Shown here piece by piece: positions 42,788-51,169 of a stretch of 64,000 nt of DNA. The position numbers and the translations under genes were made by a program. Location of the stretch: assembly GCA_905339155.1 (NCBI GenBank), contig CAJPFJ010000004.1, forward strand, positions 62,001-126,000. Direction: 5' to 3'. This DNA comes from Methanosarcinales archaeon. GTDB lineage: Archaea > Halobacteriota > Methanosarcinia > Methanosarcinales > Methanoperedenaceae. The notes beneath the pieces were generated by a model that did not search any database, had not been told where the DNA came from, and saw only the letters and a list, made by a program, of their open reading frames with translations. Within the stretch, counting starts at the first letter, position 1; each line of letters begins with the position of its first letter.

Positions 42788-44092
42788 ATGCCAGAAAATA
42801 ACAAAATCCAAGAATTCTTTCAGAAACTCGCGCCCTGCATCAAGCGCGGCGACCTGGATGCGTGCGTTGAGGGGGCGGCGCAGCTGGCTGGGGAGATAGG
42901 CGTGGGGGCGGGGAAGTTGCTGAAGTTGTCTATGGAAACATGCTTGTATAGCAGGTACGATTTTGCTTATGTGATTGCGCTTGTGGCGGCTCAGGGGCTT
43001 GAAGGAGAAGCGAAAGCAGAAGCTTATTCTAATGCAGGTATTGCGGCGTATTATCTCAAGAAAGTGGAAAAAGCCGAACAGCATTATAAAAAGGCGATAG
43101 AAGTTGATCCGAATTATGCGGCGGTGCATTCGAATTACGCGAACCTGCTATCTGAACAAAAAAAGAACGATGAAGCCGAACAGTATTATAAACAGGCGAT
43201 AGAAGTTGACCCGAATTATGCGGCGGCGCATTCGAATTACGCACTCCTGCTATCTGAACAAAAAAGGAACGATGAAGCCGAACAGCATTATAAACAGGCG
43301 ATAGAAGTTGACCCGAATTATGCGGCGGCGCATTCGAATTACGCACTCCTTCTATCTGAACAAAAAAGGAATGATGAAGCCGAACAGCATTATAAACAGG
43401 CGATAGAAGTTGACCCGAAACTTGCGGCAGCGCATTCGAATTACGCACTCCTGCTATCTGAACAAAAAAGGAATGATGAAGCCGAAAAGCATTATAAACA
43501 GGCGATAGAAGCTGACCCGAATTTGATCGAAGCTCATGGTGCTTATGGACTTTTCTTAATTGAAAGTGATCAACGGGAGAATTCGTGGAAAGAAACAAAA
43601 ATAGCTTCCGATCTTCTTCAAAAAGCTTTGCGATTCACGGAATCCTATCTGGCTAAAGCATGGTTTTATGAGAAATATTCAAAAAAATATTTGGGGCAAA
43701 ATGAATTTTATGAAAGTTCAGAGGATGCTTATTCAGCAGGTCAGGAATATTTAAAAGCGGCTGATACGACAGATGACGGATCAAAGGAGAAATCCGCATT
43801 TGAATTGCGTGGGAATGAGCTTATTGCAAAATCATATATCCGCAAAGACCATAAAAACCTTCAGGAATTAATTAATAATTTAAAATTGGCATCTGAATAT
43901 TATAAAAAAGCCTCAGTATGTCAGGTTGGTGGAAGAGAAGAAGTGTGTGCAGCATGCCGAAAAGTAATTAATGTTTTTTCGGAAGTTCTGAACTCATTGG
44001 ATGATATTATTAAAGATAAAGTTCCTATGATTAATAAAAATCAATGGAAAGATGATCTTGAAAAATCTCAGTTTGTTTATGAAAAGAAGTAG
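42788..44092 (+). CDS. TPR-repeat protein ending at an in-frame amber codon
   Basis: A 434-residue soluble protein. The N-terminal 95 residues (NNKIQEFFQKLAPCIKRGDL and on) are shared with three remnants nearby. Five 34-residue TPR units follow (about 96-265), with the repeated core AEQHYKQAIEVDPNYAAAHS, then a helical C-domain. The stop is TAG at 44090-44092; the same frame stays open for another 136 codons in sequence that continues the coiled-coil and ends in a membrane anchor. TPR arrays mediate protein contacts. Function unknown. Confidence 0.85.
   Translation: MPENNKIQEFFQKLAPCIKRGDLDACVEGAAQLAGEIGVGAGKLLKLSMETCLYSRYDFAYVIALVAAQGLEGEAKAEAYSNAGIAAYYLKKVEKAEQHYKKAIEVDPNYAAVHSNYANLLSEQKKNDEAEQYYKQAIEVDPNYAAAHSNYALLLSEQKRNDEAEQHYKQAIEVDPNYAAAHSNYALLLSEQKRNDEAEQHYKQAIEVDPKLAAAHSNYALLLSEQKRNDEAEKHYKQAIEADPNLIEAHGAYGLFLIESDQRENSWKETKIASDLLQKALRFTESYLAKAWFYEKYSKKYLGQNEFYESSEDAYSAGQEYLKAADTTDDGSKEKSAFELRGNELIAKSYIRKDHKNLQELINNLKLASEYYKKASVCQVGGREEVCAACRKVINVFSEVLNSLDDIIKDKVPMINKNQWKDDLEKSQFVYEKK
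43073..43582 (+). repeat. 102-bp tandem repeat, five units
   Basis: Units begin near 43073, 43175, 43277, 43379 and 43481 at GCCGAA-CAG, and the central units are almost identical at the DNA level (for example CATTATAAACAGGCGATAGA recurs in each). They encode 34-residue TPR motifs. High identity implies recent unit amplification and possible copy-number variation. Confidence 0.9.
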
Positions 44093-44500
44093 TCAGAAAA
44101 AGGAATCAAACTTATTGAAACCCTGAAAGCATTAATCAAATGTGTGGATGAGCTGTATGATTATAAAAAACGCAAATCGATTGTTCAGGAAAAAAGATTG
44201 AAGGATTGTTATAAAAAATTAATTGAGGTTAGTGCAAATATTGAAGGCGGACTTAAGAATATAACAGATCCTGCCACTGATTTCATAAAAAATTATGCAC
44301 GAAAAAAAGGATATCCAATTTCAGATGAATTTCCAACTATTGAATCTCCTTCACGTTCTAAATCCAAATTATTTAAAGTGATACTTGGAATTTTGGGTGC
44401 AATAATAATTGGATATATTACAAATCTGTTATTTGAGTGGAAAGTGCACCAATCCATATGGAATTTGATAAAATCTCTCATTTTCGGAAGCAACATATGA
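44093..44500 (+). CDS. C-terminal extension of the TPR protein with membrane helix
   Basis: This segment is in the same frame as the TPR gene, right after its TAG. Translated, it gives SEKGIKLIETLKALIKCVDE, a helical part, and a hydrophobic helix (LGILGAIIIGYITNLLF, about codons 95-112 of the segment). An internal ATG at 44144 could start a separate 118-residue protein, but the sequence upstream of it is also protein-like. So the gene was probably one 570-residue membrane-anchored protein before the TAG, or is read through it. Confidence 0.6.
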   Translation, partial: SEKGIKLIETLKALIKCVDELYDYKKRKSIVQEKRLKDCYKKLIEVSANIEGGLKNITDPATDFIKNYARKKGYPISDEFPTIESPSRSKSKLFKVILGILGAIIIGYITNLLFEWKVHQSIWNLIKSLIFGSNI

Positions 44501-44509
44501 CCGCACTCC

Positions 44510-44566
44510 ATCCTCAACAACCACATTTGCCTCAACCCCTTTGGCAGATGTTTCGATGCATTCTGC
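44510..44566 (+). pseudogene. remnant of a TatD-like gene 5' end
   Basis: The bases translate as ILNNHICLNPFGRCFDAFC, closely matching ILDNHMHLNPSGRCLDAVR at the start of the TatD-like gene at 45845, including CGGCAGATG-type DNA similarity. The metal-binding HxH has become HIC and the similarity ends after about 57 bp. It directly follows the TPR reading frame. Confidence 0.75.
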
Positions 44567-44681
44567 CTTTTATTGATAGAACTGTATTATTTATATTCGA
44601 AAAACAATTAAGTTTATTCCACAGAAAAGTGCCTTGTATAGGAGATAAGTATTATGATAGATTCGGTTATGAAGTATCGAG

Positions 44682-44954
44682 AACCGCAGATAAACGCAGA
44701 TGAACGCAGATTAAATGCTTCGTATCAAGAAAATATTTTGGTGGCTTCGGAAAAGTATTGTGAAAAGCATCTAAATACCACAGAGAGCGCAGAGTACACA
44801 GAGAATAATTGCAGCACTCTGCGTTCTCTGTGTACTCTGTGGTTGATTACTTATGCAAATATTCCTTTTTCCAGAAGAAATAAAAAAGTCTCGAAAACAC
44901 TGACACTAATAATTAATAAATCCAGTGCAATAAATCTGCGTTCATCTGCGGTTT
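44682..44954. repeat. nested inverted-repeat element (MITE-like)
   Basis: The outer arms AACCGCAGAT...GAACGCAGATT (44682-44711, with an extra 10-bp AAACGCAGAT) and AATCTGCGTTCATCTGCGGTT (44933-44953) are complementary. Inside, ACCACAGAGAGCGCAGAGTA with CACAGAGAA (44777-44805) pairs with TTCTCTGTGTACTCTGTGGT (44824-44843). It has no coding capacity and could fold as one long hairpin with internal loops. It resembles non-autonomous palindromic elements. Confidence 0.75.
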
Positions 44955-45034
44955 AATAAAATCGCTAAAGATAAGACAACCTTATTACATATTTAATATT
45001 CTTATATAAATGAATTTCAGGAGGTTATTGAAAT

Positions 45035-45436
45035 ATGAGCAATATGGATGAAGCATTGCGGTGGTTAAATCAGGGCGAACCCGACCTTGGGGCTGCAATT
45101 GTTTTAATGAATAAAGAGTTCCACGAAAGCGCATGTTTTCATGCCCAGCAAGCCTCTGAAAAGGCGCTTAAAAGCCTGCTGTTTTTGAAAGGGCAACGCT
45201 CTGTTATAACCCATTTAACACGAGAATTATACAGGGAAGTTAAAAAAATCATCCCCGAATTCAAAGACCTTGCTAGAGCTTCTATGGAACTCGATAAGCA
45301 TTATATTCCACCGCGTTATCCGGATGCATTTCCATCCAGGTTCACCTTATGAATACTATACAAGAGAGGATGCAGACAAATGCATAAAATATGCAGAATC
45401 GATATTAGCAGAAGTGAGGAACTTCCTGGCAAAATA
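45035..45436 (+). pseudogene. HEPN-domain toxin gene with a 1-nt frameshift
   Basis: The frame from 45035 gives a HEPN protein (GEPDLGAAIVLMNKEFHESA, FHAQQASEKALKSLL, RSVITH as an Rx4H motif) that stops at 45352 after FPSRFTL. Dropping one base at about 45337-45338 restores the family ending PSGSPYEYYTREDADKCIKY to a TAG at 45434-45436. So the current gene is truncated by a single-nucleotide insertion, lies just ahead of the MNT gene, and may be inactive. The catalytic motif is upstream of the lesion. Confidence 0.75.
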
Positions 45437-45742
45437 GAAAGTTTTGTTGAGAAGCTCACTTCTCGTATCAATATCAAAAAGGTATATCTATTCGGTTCAG
45501 TAGCACGTAACGACCTTAATGAAGGCAGCGATATAGACCTTGCTATCATAGGGGATTTCAAGGAACGTTTTTTAGACCGTGTGGATAGAATTCTTGAGAT
45601 GACAGAGCTGCCAATAGAACCCCTGTGCTACACAGAAAACGAATTTGAAGAAATGAAAAGGAAAGGTAATCCTTTTGTAAAAGAAATTCTGAAGGGTAAA
45701 TTGCTCTTTAATTCTAAAGAAAAACCACCTGCATCAGGTTAA
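45380..45742 (+). CDS. minimal nucleotidyltransferase (MNT) antitoxin
   Basis: A 120-residue protein with YLFGSVARNDLNEGSDIDLA, the GSxxR-...-DxD active site of MNT-fold nucleotidyltransferases. In HEPN-MNT pairs this enzyme adds AMP to the HEPN toxin to silence it. Its N-terminal 19 codons overlap the frameshifted tail of the HEPN gene in another frame; no later canonical start is visible. The pair is complete except for the HEPN frameshift. Confidence 0.85.
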   Translation: MHKICRIDISRSEELPGKIESFVEKLTSRINIKKVYLFGSVARNDLNEGSDIDLAIIGDFKERFLDRVDRILEMTELPIEPLCYTENEFEEMKRKGNPFVKEILKGKLLFNSKEKPPASG

Positions 45743-45786
45743 ACAAGTGGAGAAAAAAGATTCAGATGGCAACTGGAACAGGAAAA

Positions 45787-45848
45787 ACTGCATTAAAGGG
45801 ACAGCGCAACTGGTGGGAGAGATGGGAATAGGGGCGGGAAAATTTTGA
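45787..45848 (+). pseudogene. remnant 3 of the TPR-family gene
   Basis: One frame reads GTAQLVGEMGIGAGKF and then a stop, matching GAAQLAGEIGVGAGKLL of the TPR protein (codons 31-47). It directly precedes the TatD-like gene, so TPR and TatD-like genes appear side by side in two places. Confidence 0.7.
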
Positions 45849-46690
45849 CCTTGACCATCCCAATCCTCGACAACCACATGCATCTGAATCCCTCCGGCAG
45901 ATGCCTCGACGCAGTGCGCGAATTCGCGCGCGCGGGCGGCACGCATATCGTTCTTGTCTCGCTTCCGCCCTGGTCGCTGGGCATCGATATTAACTCACCC
46001 GGAGATTACAGGAAAGTATTCGATAAAATCCTCAAGATCGCCCGGCGCGCCCAGGAAGCTGAGAAAGTGAAAGTCTTTGTTGTGCTTGGCGTGCATCCTG
46101 CCGAGCTAACAAAATACTACGGGCGCCTTGGCCTTTCGCGCTCTCTGGAAATAATGAGGGGCGGGCTTGAAATTGCGCGCGATTATGTGGTGCAAGGACG
46201 AGCCATTGGATTAAAATCAGGGCGTCCTCATTATGAAGTTGAACCCAAAATATGGGATCATTCAAATGAAATCATGCGCTACAGCTTTGAGCTTGCAAAG
46301 GATGCAGGATGCGCTGTGCAGCTTCATACAGAAAGCGCGACAGAGGAAGGGCTTGCACAGATTGCGGGAATTGCACGAAGCGTGGGATTGCCTGATGGAA
46401 AAGTAGTCAAGCACTTTTCACCGCCCATGGTGAGAATATGTGAAAAACACGGGATTTTCCCGAGCGTGCTGGCAGGTGAAAATGCGATCGAATCAGCCCT
46501 TTCTGAGGGAACACGTTTCATGATGGAAACCGATTACATCGATGACCTTGAAAGACCAGGATCTGTACTGGGGCCAAAGACGGTCCCCAGAAGGACAAAA
46601 CAACTCATTGAGAAATGGGGCGAGGATGTATTCTGGAAGGTCCACAAAGAAAATCCGGAAAAAGTGTATGGTGTGGAGATCGAGCTATAG
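45845..46690 (+). CDS. TatD-like metal-dependent hydrolase
   Basis: A 281-residue TIM-barrel hydrolase. The metal site begins DNHMHLN; further ligands are likely in VLGVHPAEL, LQ-HTES (VQLHTESATEEG), VKHFSPP and METDYIDD. It belongs to the TatD/amidohydrolase superfamily in its archaeal form; DNase or other phosphodiester activity is possible but not shown. The start is TTG at 45845 (another TTG at 45851); no ATG fits. The sequence has higher G+C than its 5' neighbours. Confidence 0.8.
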   Translation: MTLTIPILDNHMHLNPSGRCLDAVREFARAGGTHIVLVSLPPWSLGIDINSPGDYRKVFDKILKIARRAQEAEKVKVFVVLGVHPAELTKYYGRLGLSRSLEIMRGGLEIARDYVVQGRAIGLKSGRPHYEVEPKIWDHSNEIMRYSFELAKDAGCAVQLHTESATEEGLAQIAGIARSVGLPDGKVVKHFSPPMVRICEKHGIFPSVLAGENAIESALSEGTRFMMETDYIDDLERPGSVLGPKTVPRRTKQLIEKWGEDVFWKVHKENPEKVYGVEIEL

Positions 46691-46754
46691 GTTATATTGA
46701 TGAAATCTTTCCGTTAATTATAATGCTATCCTCTTAGAATTAAACCACCTGTTT

Positions 46755-47978
46755 ATGACCAGGGACTACCTCACTATCGATGACATTGATACTAAAGGGA
46801 AGACGGTTCTATGCAGGCTTGACCTTAACTCACCGATGGACCCGAACGGGATCATTCTTGATGATAGCCGGTTCAGGAGCCACCATATAACATTGAAGGA
46901 ACTGGAAGACTCAAAAGTTGTAATACTTTCCCACCAGAGCCGCCCGGGAAAGAGCGATTTTACTACGATGGAGCCTCATGCAAGGCTATTGTCTAAATTG
47001 ATGAAACGTAATATTAATTATATTGATGATATTTTTGGCTCACATGCTATTGATTCCATAAAAAAAATGAGTATAGGCGATATAATCCTGCTTGAAAATA
47101 CGCGCTTCTATTCGGAAGAATCGATTGAACGCGCGCCAAAAGACCATAAGAAAACCCATATGGTAAGGCGCCTTGCAGCGGTTTGCGATATATTCCTGAA
47201 CGATGCGTTTTCGGTATCACACAGGTCACATCTTTCCGTAACGGGTTTTACAGAATCATTACCAAGTATAGCGGGAAGAATTATGGAAAAAGAGATAGAT
47301 TCCCTGAACAGGGGAATGTCATGTTCCGAACGGCCGTGTGTCTATGTGCTTGGAGGAACAAAAGTTGACGATTCTATCAAAGTCACAAAAAACGTACTTG
47401 AGCGGGGATGTGCAGACAGGGTGCTTGTCACAGGGGTTGTGGCTAATGTGTTCCTGGCGGCTTCCGGAGTAAATATCGGGGATGTGAATATTAGTTTTAT
47501 CGATAAGCAGGGTTACCTGCCCCAGATAGACATAGCAAAATGGCTTCTCAAACGTTTCCCGAAGAATATCGGTCTTCCTGTAGATGTTGCATTGAACAAG
47601 AATGATGAACGCATCGAAGAAAAAGTAAGTAACCTGAAGCCTGAATTGCCTATCCACGATATAGGTATTGAAACAATGGTAAAATTCTCCGAGGAAATAA
47701 GTAATGCCAAAACAGTAGTAATGAACGGGCCTGCAGGGGTATTTGAAAATGAACCATTCGCCCTGGGAACTCATGAACTCATAAAGGCAGGATCGAAATC
47801 AGGTTTCTCCGTGATCGGCGGAGGGCATATTGCTGCCGCCGCTGAACAGATGGGTATTTCAAATAAGTTCTCTCATGTAAGTACAGGAGGAGGCGCCTGT
47901 ATCGATTTCCTGGCCGGTGAAAAACTGCCTGGTATTGAGGCATTAAGGGATGCTGCAAACAAATACAGAAAAAAATAG
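46755..47978 (+). CDS. pgk: phosphoglycerate kinase
   Basis: A 407-residue archaeal-type enzyme interconverting 1,3-bisphosphoglycerate and 3-phosphoglycerate with ADP/ATP. Landmarks are CRLDLNSPMD, LSHQSRPGKSDF, LENTRFYSEE, the nucleotide site VMNGPAGVFE, VIGGGHIAAAA and the end STGGGACIDFL. Its 3' end overlaps the next gene by 29 bp, suggesting an operon of three genes to 49535. Confidence 0.96.
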   Translation: MTRDYLTIDDIDTKGKTVLCRLDLNSPMDPNGIILDDSRFRSHHITLKELEDSKVVILSHQSRPGKSDFTTMEPHARLLSKLMKRNINYIDDIFGSHAIDSIKKMSIGDIILLENTRFYSEESIERAPKDHKKTHMVRRLAAVCDIFLNDAFSVSHRSHLSVTGFTESLPSIAGRIMEKEIDSLNRGMSCSERPCVYVLGGTKVDDSIKVTKNVLERGCADRVLVTGVVANVFLAASGVNIGDVNISFIDKQGYLPQIDIAKWLLKRFPKNIGLPVDVALNKNDERIEEKVSNLKPELPIHDIGIETMVKFSEEISNAKTVVMNGPAGVFENEPFALGTHELIKAGSKSGFSVIGGGHIAAAAEQMGISNKFSHVSTGGGACIDFLAGEKLPGIEALRDAANKYRKK

Positions 47979-48603
47979 CATCACTGGTTTTGATTTCACA
48001 GGAAATATGACCTTGCTTGTCGATGATATTATTAAAACGCATCCTTTTTTCAAACATATTAAGATCCAGAATATTCTCATTGTAATATCTCCTTCTAACG
48101 GCAACAAGAACGGTATTGTTGCAAAACTTCGTCCCATGCTTTTTGAAGGAGGCTCAAGAACGAAAACTGTCAGGGGAATTGAGTATGCAGCGCCGGAAGT
48201 TGTGACAAATGGCACGAATATCCTGTACATAGTCTATTTTCATCTACCGCGTTTCCTGAATCACTGCGACCAAAAAGCAAAACTGGCGACAGTCCTGCAT
48301 GAATTACATCACATCTCCCCGCTATTTAATGGCGACATACGGCGGTATTCAGGAAAGAATTATGCTCATGGCAATTCGCGCAAGAATTTCGATAGTCTGG
48401 TAAGTATTTACACTGATGAATATATCCACGCAACAGCGCATCCTGAGTTAAGCATTTTCTTAAAATATAAATATAATGAGCTTAAGCGAAAATACGGGGC
48501 GATCTATGGCGATATGATACGTATTCCGCGTTCAAAAAAATGTATCTTTCGAAAAACCTGTGGGAAACATTTAACACTTGAGGATATTATTAACCCAGGA
48601 TGA
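47950..48603 (+). CDS. putative zinc metallopeptidase-like protein (HELHH)
   Basis: A 217-residue protein with VLHELHHISP at about 115-124, an HExxH zinc motif, followed by YAHGNSRKNFDSLV, which could hold a further ligand. A C-terminal basic part has CIFRKTCGKH with two Cys. It resembles small putative metallopeptidases seen in phage-type and archaeal annotations; substrate unknown. It overlaps pgk by 29 bp and the flippase-like gene by 4 bp (ATGA), so it is translationally coupled. Confidence 0.7.
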   Translation: MLQTNTEKNSITGFDFTGNMTLLVDDIIKTHPFFKHIKIQNILIVISPSNGNKNGIVAKLRPMLFEGGSRTKTVRGIEYAAPEVVTNGTNILYIVYFHLPRFLNHCDQKAKLATVLHELHHISPLFNGDIRRYSGKNYAHGNSRKNFDSLVSIYTDEYIHATAHPELSIFLKYKYNELKRKYGAIYGDMIRIPRSKKCIFRKTCGKHLTLEDIINPG

Positions 48604-49535
48604 AGAAACTTCATTTATTCATTCAGATCATTATTGGCATATCTATTATTGCTTTTATTTTAAATAAACTGGGCCTGCATGAAGTATTTATTGTTCTTAA
48701 AAAAACCGACATGTTCTATTTCGTCCTGGCTTGCCTCTCATACCTGTTCCTTAACCTCATACTTGCATCAAGATTATCTTATCTGCTAACAAAAACAGGG
48801 CATGAAATAAAATTCAGGGACGTTTTTCTTTCGCATATGGGGGGAATGATAATTGGGGATTTAACTCCCGGAAGGAGCGGTTATTTTTTGACACCTTCGA
48901 TCTTGAAAAAAAAAGCCGGCATCCCTATTACGGAAGGAATGGCATGCATTTTTGCTCCGCAGGGAATTGAATTCATTCTTAAGGTCGCAGGGGCTATTGC
49001 AGCAATAATTTATTTATCTTATTATTTGAATATTGAAAAAAATTTCATTATTTATTCTGGAATAGGTTCGCTAATTCTCCTGATCGTCGGGATATTGATG
49101 CTCTTAGTATCATGGAATAATGAAAAAATGACTTCAAAATTCCTGGGTAAGATCCCTTTTCTTAACAAATTTACTGGAAACCTCTCTTCTTTTAAAGACA
49201 GAAGCATCCTGATCAAGGACAGCTTAAACATAATCTTGATGTTATATCTGATAGGATGGTTATTTGCTGCATTGCAGTGGTACTTCTTAGGAAAAGCTAT
49301 AGGGATCGATATTTCATTTTTTAGTTTTTTCCTCCTTCATCCCCTCATTACGATCCTGATGTTTGTTCCATTATCGCCCGCAGGTCTGGGGCTGATGGAA
49401 GGAGGAATAATCCTTGTGTTTTCGTTTTTTGGGATTTCACCAGCTCTGGGAATGGTTTTTTCAGTACTGGTGAGGATCAGTATTATAGTTGTTGATCTAA
49501 TTGGTTTGAAGACTGTTATAACTGCATCCAGATAG
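48600..49535 (+). CDS. lysylphosphatidylglycerol-synthase-like/UPF0104 membrane protein
   Basis: A 311-residue protein with about eight membrane helices and the hallmark segment GDLTPGRSGYFLTPSILKKK, plus PLSPAGLGLMEGGIILVF. This fits the flippase-like UPF0104 (AglD-type) family. Members move or modify lipid-linked sugars in archaeal cell-surface glycosylation; the exact role is unknown. It ends 1 bp before the convergent Trm112-like gene. Confidence 0.85.
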   Translation: MKKLHLFIQIIIGISIIAFILNKLGLHEVFIVLKKTDMFYFVLACLSYLFLNLILASRLSYLLTKTGHEIKFRDVFLSHMGGMIIGDLTPGRSGYFLTPSILKKKAGIPITEGMACIFAPQGIEFILKVAGAIAAIIYLSYYLNIEKNFIIYSGIGSLILLIVGILMLLVSWNNEKMTSKFLGKIPFLNKFTGNLSSFKDRSILIKDSLNIILMLYLIGWLFAALQWYFLGKAIGIDISFFSFFLLHPLITILMFVPLSPAGLGLMEGGIILVFSFFGISPALGMVFSVLVRISIIVVDLIGLKTVITASR

Positions 49536-49718
49536 TTATTCCCTTAATTCCGGCGGCAGCATGTTTGGAATACCATCGTCGATCGGGTAATACTCTTTAC
49601 ATTTTCCGCAAAAAAGCGTCCCTTTGACGATCTCTTTCTCATTCTCTTCTGTAACTTCAAGTACGAGGTCGCCTTTGCACATAGGGCAGCACAGGATATC
49701 CATAAGATCTCTTTTCAT
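49536..49718 (-). CDS. Trm112-family zinc protein
   Basis: A 60-residue protein starting MKRDLMDILCCPMCKGDLVL and with CGKCKEYYPIDDGIPNMLP, the two CxxC pairs and end motif of Trm112-like activators. Such proteins stabilise tRNA and protein methyltransferases. The start at 49718 is chosen over an upstream ATG at 49775 because the family begins at MKRD. Confidence 0.9.
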   Translation of the reverse strand: MKRDLMDILCCPMCKGDLVLEVTEENEKEIVKGTLFCGKCKEYYPIDDGIPNMLPPELRE

Positions 49719-49816
49719 TATAATTACACCTTTATTCCATAAAACATCTTTTTTATTATCAAGCTTTCGAATCAAATAATTTTTATTGTTTAAAAGAGTA
49801 TTTACATTTGATTAAA

Positions 49817-50356
49817 ATGATAAGGACATTCATAGCCGTTGAGCTGCCTGATAGATTTATTCCTGAAATAGAAAAAATTAGAAATACCCTGGATATGCCT
49901 GGAATAAAACTCGTTGACCCAAATCAGGTTCATATAACCCTGAAATTCCTGGGGAACATCAATGAAAATGATGTAGAATCTATTTTATCCTCTTTATCCC
50001 GGGTAAATTGCACAGCGTTTGAAGCGAAAATAAAAGGTGTGGGCGTGTTCCCGAAAACTTCTTATATAAAAGTTGTATGGCTGGGGGCGCAAGGTAATTT
50101 TGATGTGCTTCATGACGAAGTTGAGCGTGTGCTTTCACGATTTAAGTTCGAAAAAGATCCCCATTTCTCACCTCATGCAACCCTTGCCCGTGTGAAACAA
50201 ATGAGGGACAAGGCTATACTTCTTGAGAAGTTAAAAAAATTGGAGCTAACAGACCTTGGAACTATGAAGGTCGGATTAATTTCCCTCAAAAAAAGTACGC
50301 TGACACCGGTTGGTTCTATATATGAGACCCTGGGGGAAATAAGGCTGAAAGATTAA
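49817..50356 (+). CDS. thpR: RNA 2',3'-cyclic phosphodiesterase
   Basis: A 179-residue 2H phosphoesterase with HITLKFLG and HATLARVK, the two HxT motifs of the active site, and MIRTFIAVELP at the start. It opens 2',3'-cyclic phosphates or ligates tRNA halves in vitro. The ATG at 49817 is preferred to the TTG at 49808. It is divergent from the Trm112-like gene. Confidence 0.93.
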   Translation: MIRTFIAVELPDRFIPEIEKIRNTLDMPGIKLVDPNQVHITLKFLGNINENDVESILSSLSRVNCTAFEAKIKGVGVFPKTSYIKVVWLGAQGNFDVLHDEVERVLSRFKFEKDPHFSPHATLARVKQMRDKAILLEKLKKLELTDLGTMKVGLISLKKSTLTPVGSIYETLGEIRLKD

Positions 50357-50486
50357 AATTTGTGGCAATTCCTTTCTTGTAAATTTCATTCATTCTCAAT
50401 GTCTCTATTCATCACACTATTGTATATATTCATGTGAATTCAGTATGTGATTCTAATTGAGGCGTTATTTAGTAAAAAGAGGTTTT

Positions 50487-50882
50487 ATGATTACTTCGTT
50501 CGGTATGGATTTTATTAGCACGTTCATGGTTATATATAATGCTGGGGCAGCGTTCGTGTTAATATTCATGATAGGACAAATTCTTATAATGATGCACAAA
50601 GTTGACAAAGAACTGTTCAGGGCCAGGCTATTTCTTAATAATTCGATAATCCATAAAACATGGGTTTATATTTCAATAGCAGGAGCTTCATTTGCAATAA
50701 ATAACGTATTCAAATTCATCATTAACTTTACATCGGAAGGGTATACACTCGATGCGTATCATATGGCCGATTTTGCCCAGCTGGTTTTTTTGATATCTTT
50801 TATATTGGCTGTACAAAACTGGTATGCATTTGTTGGAAGTTTCACTGCCAAGAAATCTATTCCGGGCAAATATAGTGTTTGA
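50487..50882 (+). CDS. four-helix membrane protein of unknown function
   Basis: A 131-residue protein with about four membrane helices (FMVIYNAGAAFVLIFMIGQI and on) and short loops. The ATG at 50487 with AAGAGG upstream is preferred to a TTG at 50457. No family is recognised. It lies 38 bp before the BofA-like gene. Confidence 0.6.
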   Translation: MITSFGMDFISTFMVIYNAGAAFVLIFMIGQILIMMHKVDKELFRARLFLNNSIIHKTWVYISIAGASFAINNVFKFIINFTSEGYTLDAYHMADFAQLVFLISFILAVQNWYAFVGSFTAKKSIPGKYSV

Positions 50883-50920
50883 TAGAAATGTTTAATTAAA
50901 AGGAGCGCCATTTAATTACT

Positions 50921-51169
50921 GTGGCAATTGAAATAATAATCGTGATATTAGCGATAATTGGAGTTATTGTTGCATATTATTTATTAAAAACCGCGACTCA
51001 CCTCATAATAAACGCAGTTCTGGGACTTATTATTTTTTTTGTTGCTAACGCGATTTTTGATGTCGGTATAAGTTATTCTCTCCCCGCGTTACTTGTTAGC
51101 GCTTTTGCAGGAATTCCCGGTGCAATTATTGTCATACTTCTACACATATTGGGTATAGCTTTTGTGTGA
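50921..51169 (+). CDS. BofA-family small membrane protein
   Basis: An 82-residue protein of two to three membrane helices with THLIINAVLGLIIFFVANAI and ends AGIPGAIIVILLHILGIAF, the pattern of the BofA/pro-sigma-K processing inhibitor family found widely in archaea with no known role. It starts with GTG. Its stop overlaps the start of the next gene by 4 bp. Confidence 0.82.
   Translation: MAIEIIIVILAIIGVIVAYYLLKTATHLIINAVLGLIIFFVANAIFDVGISYSLPALLVSAFAGIPGAIIVILLHILGIAFV

Larger units (their letters stand above)
44501..45034. other. gene-free stretch with TatD remnant and nested palindrome
   Basis: These 534 bp have no gene that I believe. The content is the TatD-like remnant (44510-44566), a nested palindromic element (44682-44954), and a promoter for the HEPN gene with TATA-like TATTCTTATATAAATG (about 44997-45012) and AGGAGGT (45021-45027). 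Confidence 0.6.

Noticed and set aside
43073-43582. CRISPR-like array
   Set aside because: The 102-bp units are contiguous coding repeats without spacers.
43056-43598. 180-codon minus-strand ORF with repeats
   Set aside because: Its periodic sequence merely mirrors the 102-bp TPR repeats; no independent evidence of coding.
44437-44703. 88-codon ORF after the TPR frame
   Set aside because: It overlaps the TPR frame and a TatD-like remnant that is readable in another frame.
44654-44956. 100-codon ORF across the nested palindrome
   Set aside because: Its sequence is only a translation of inverted-repeat DNA.
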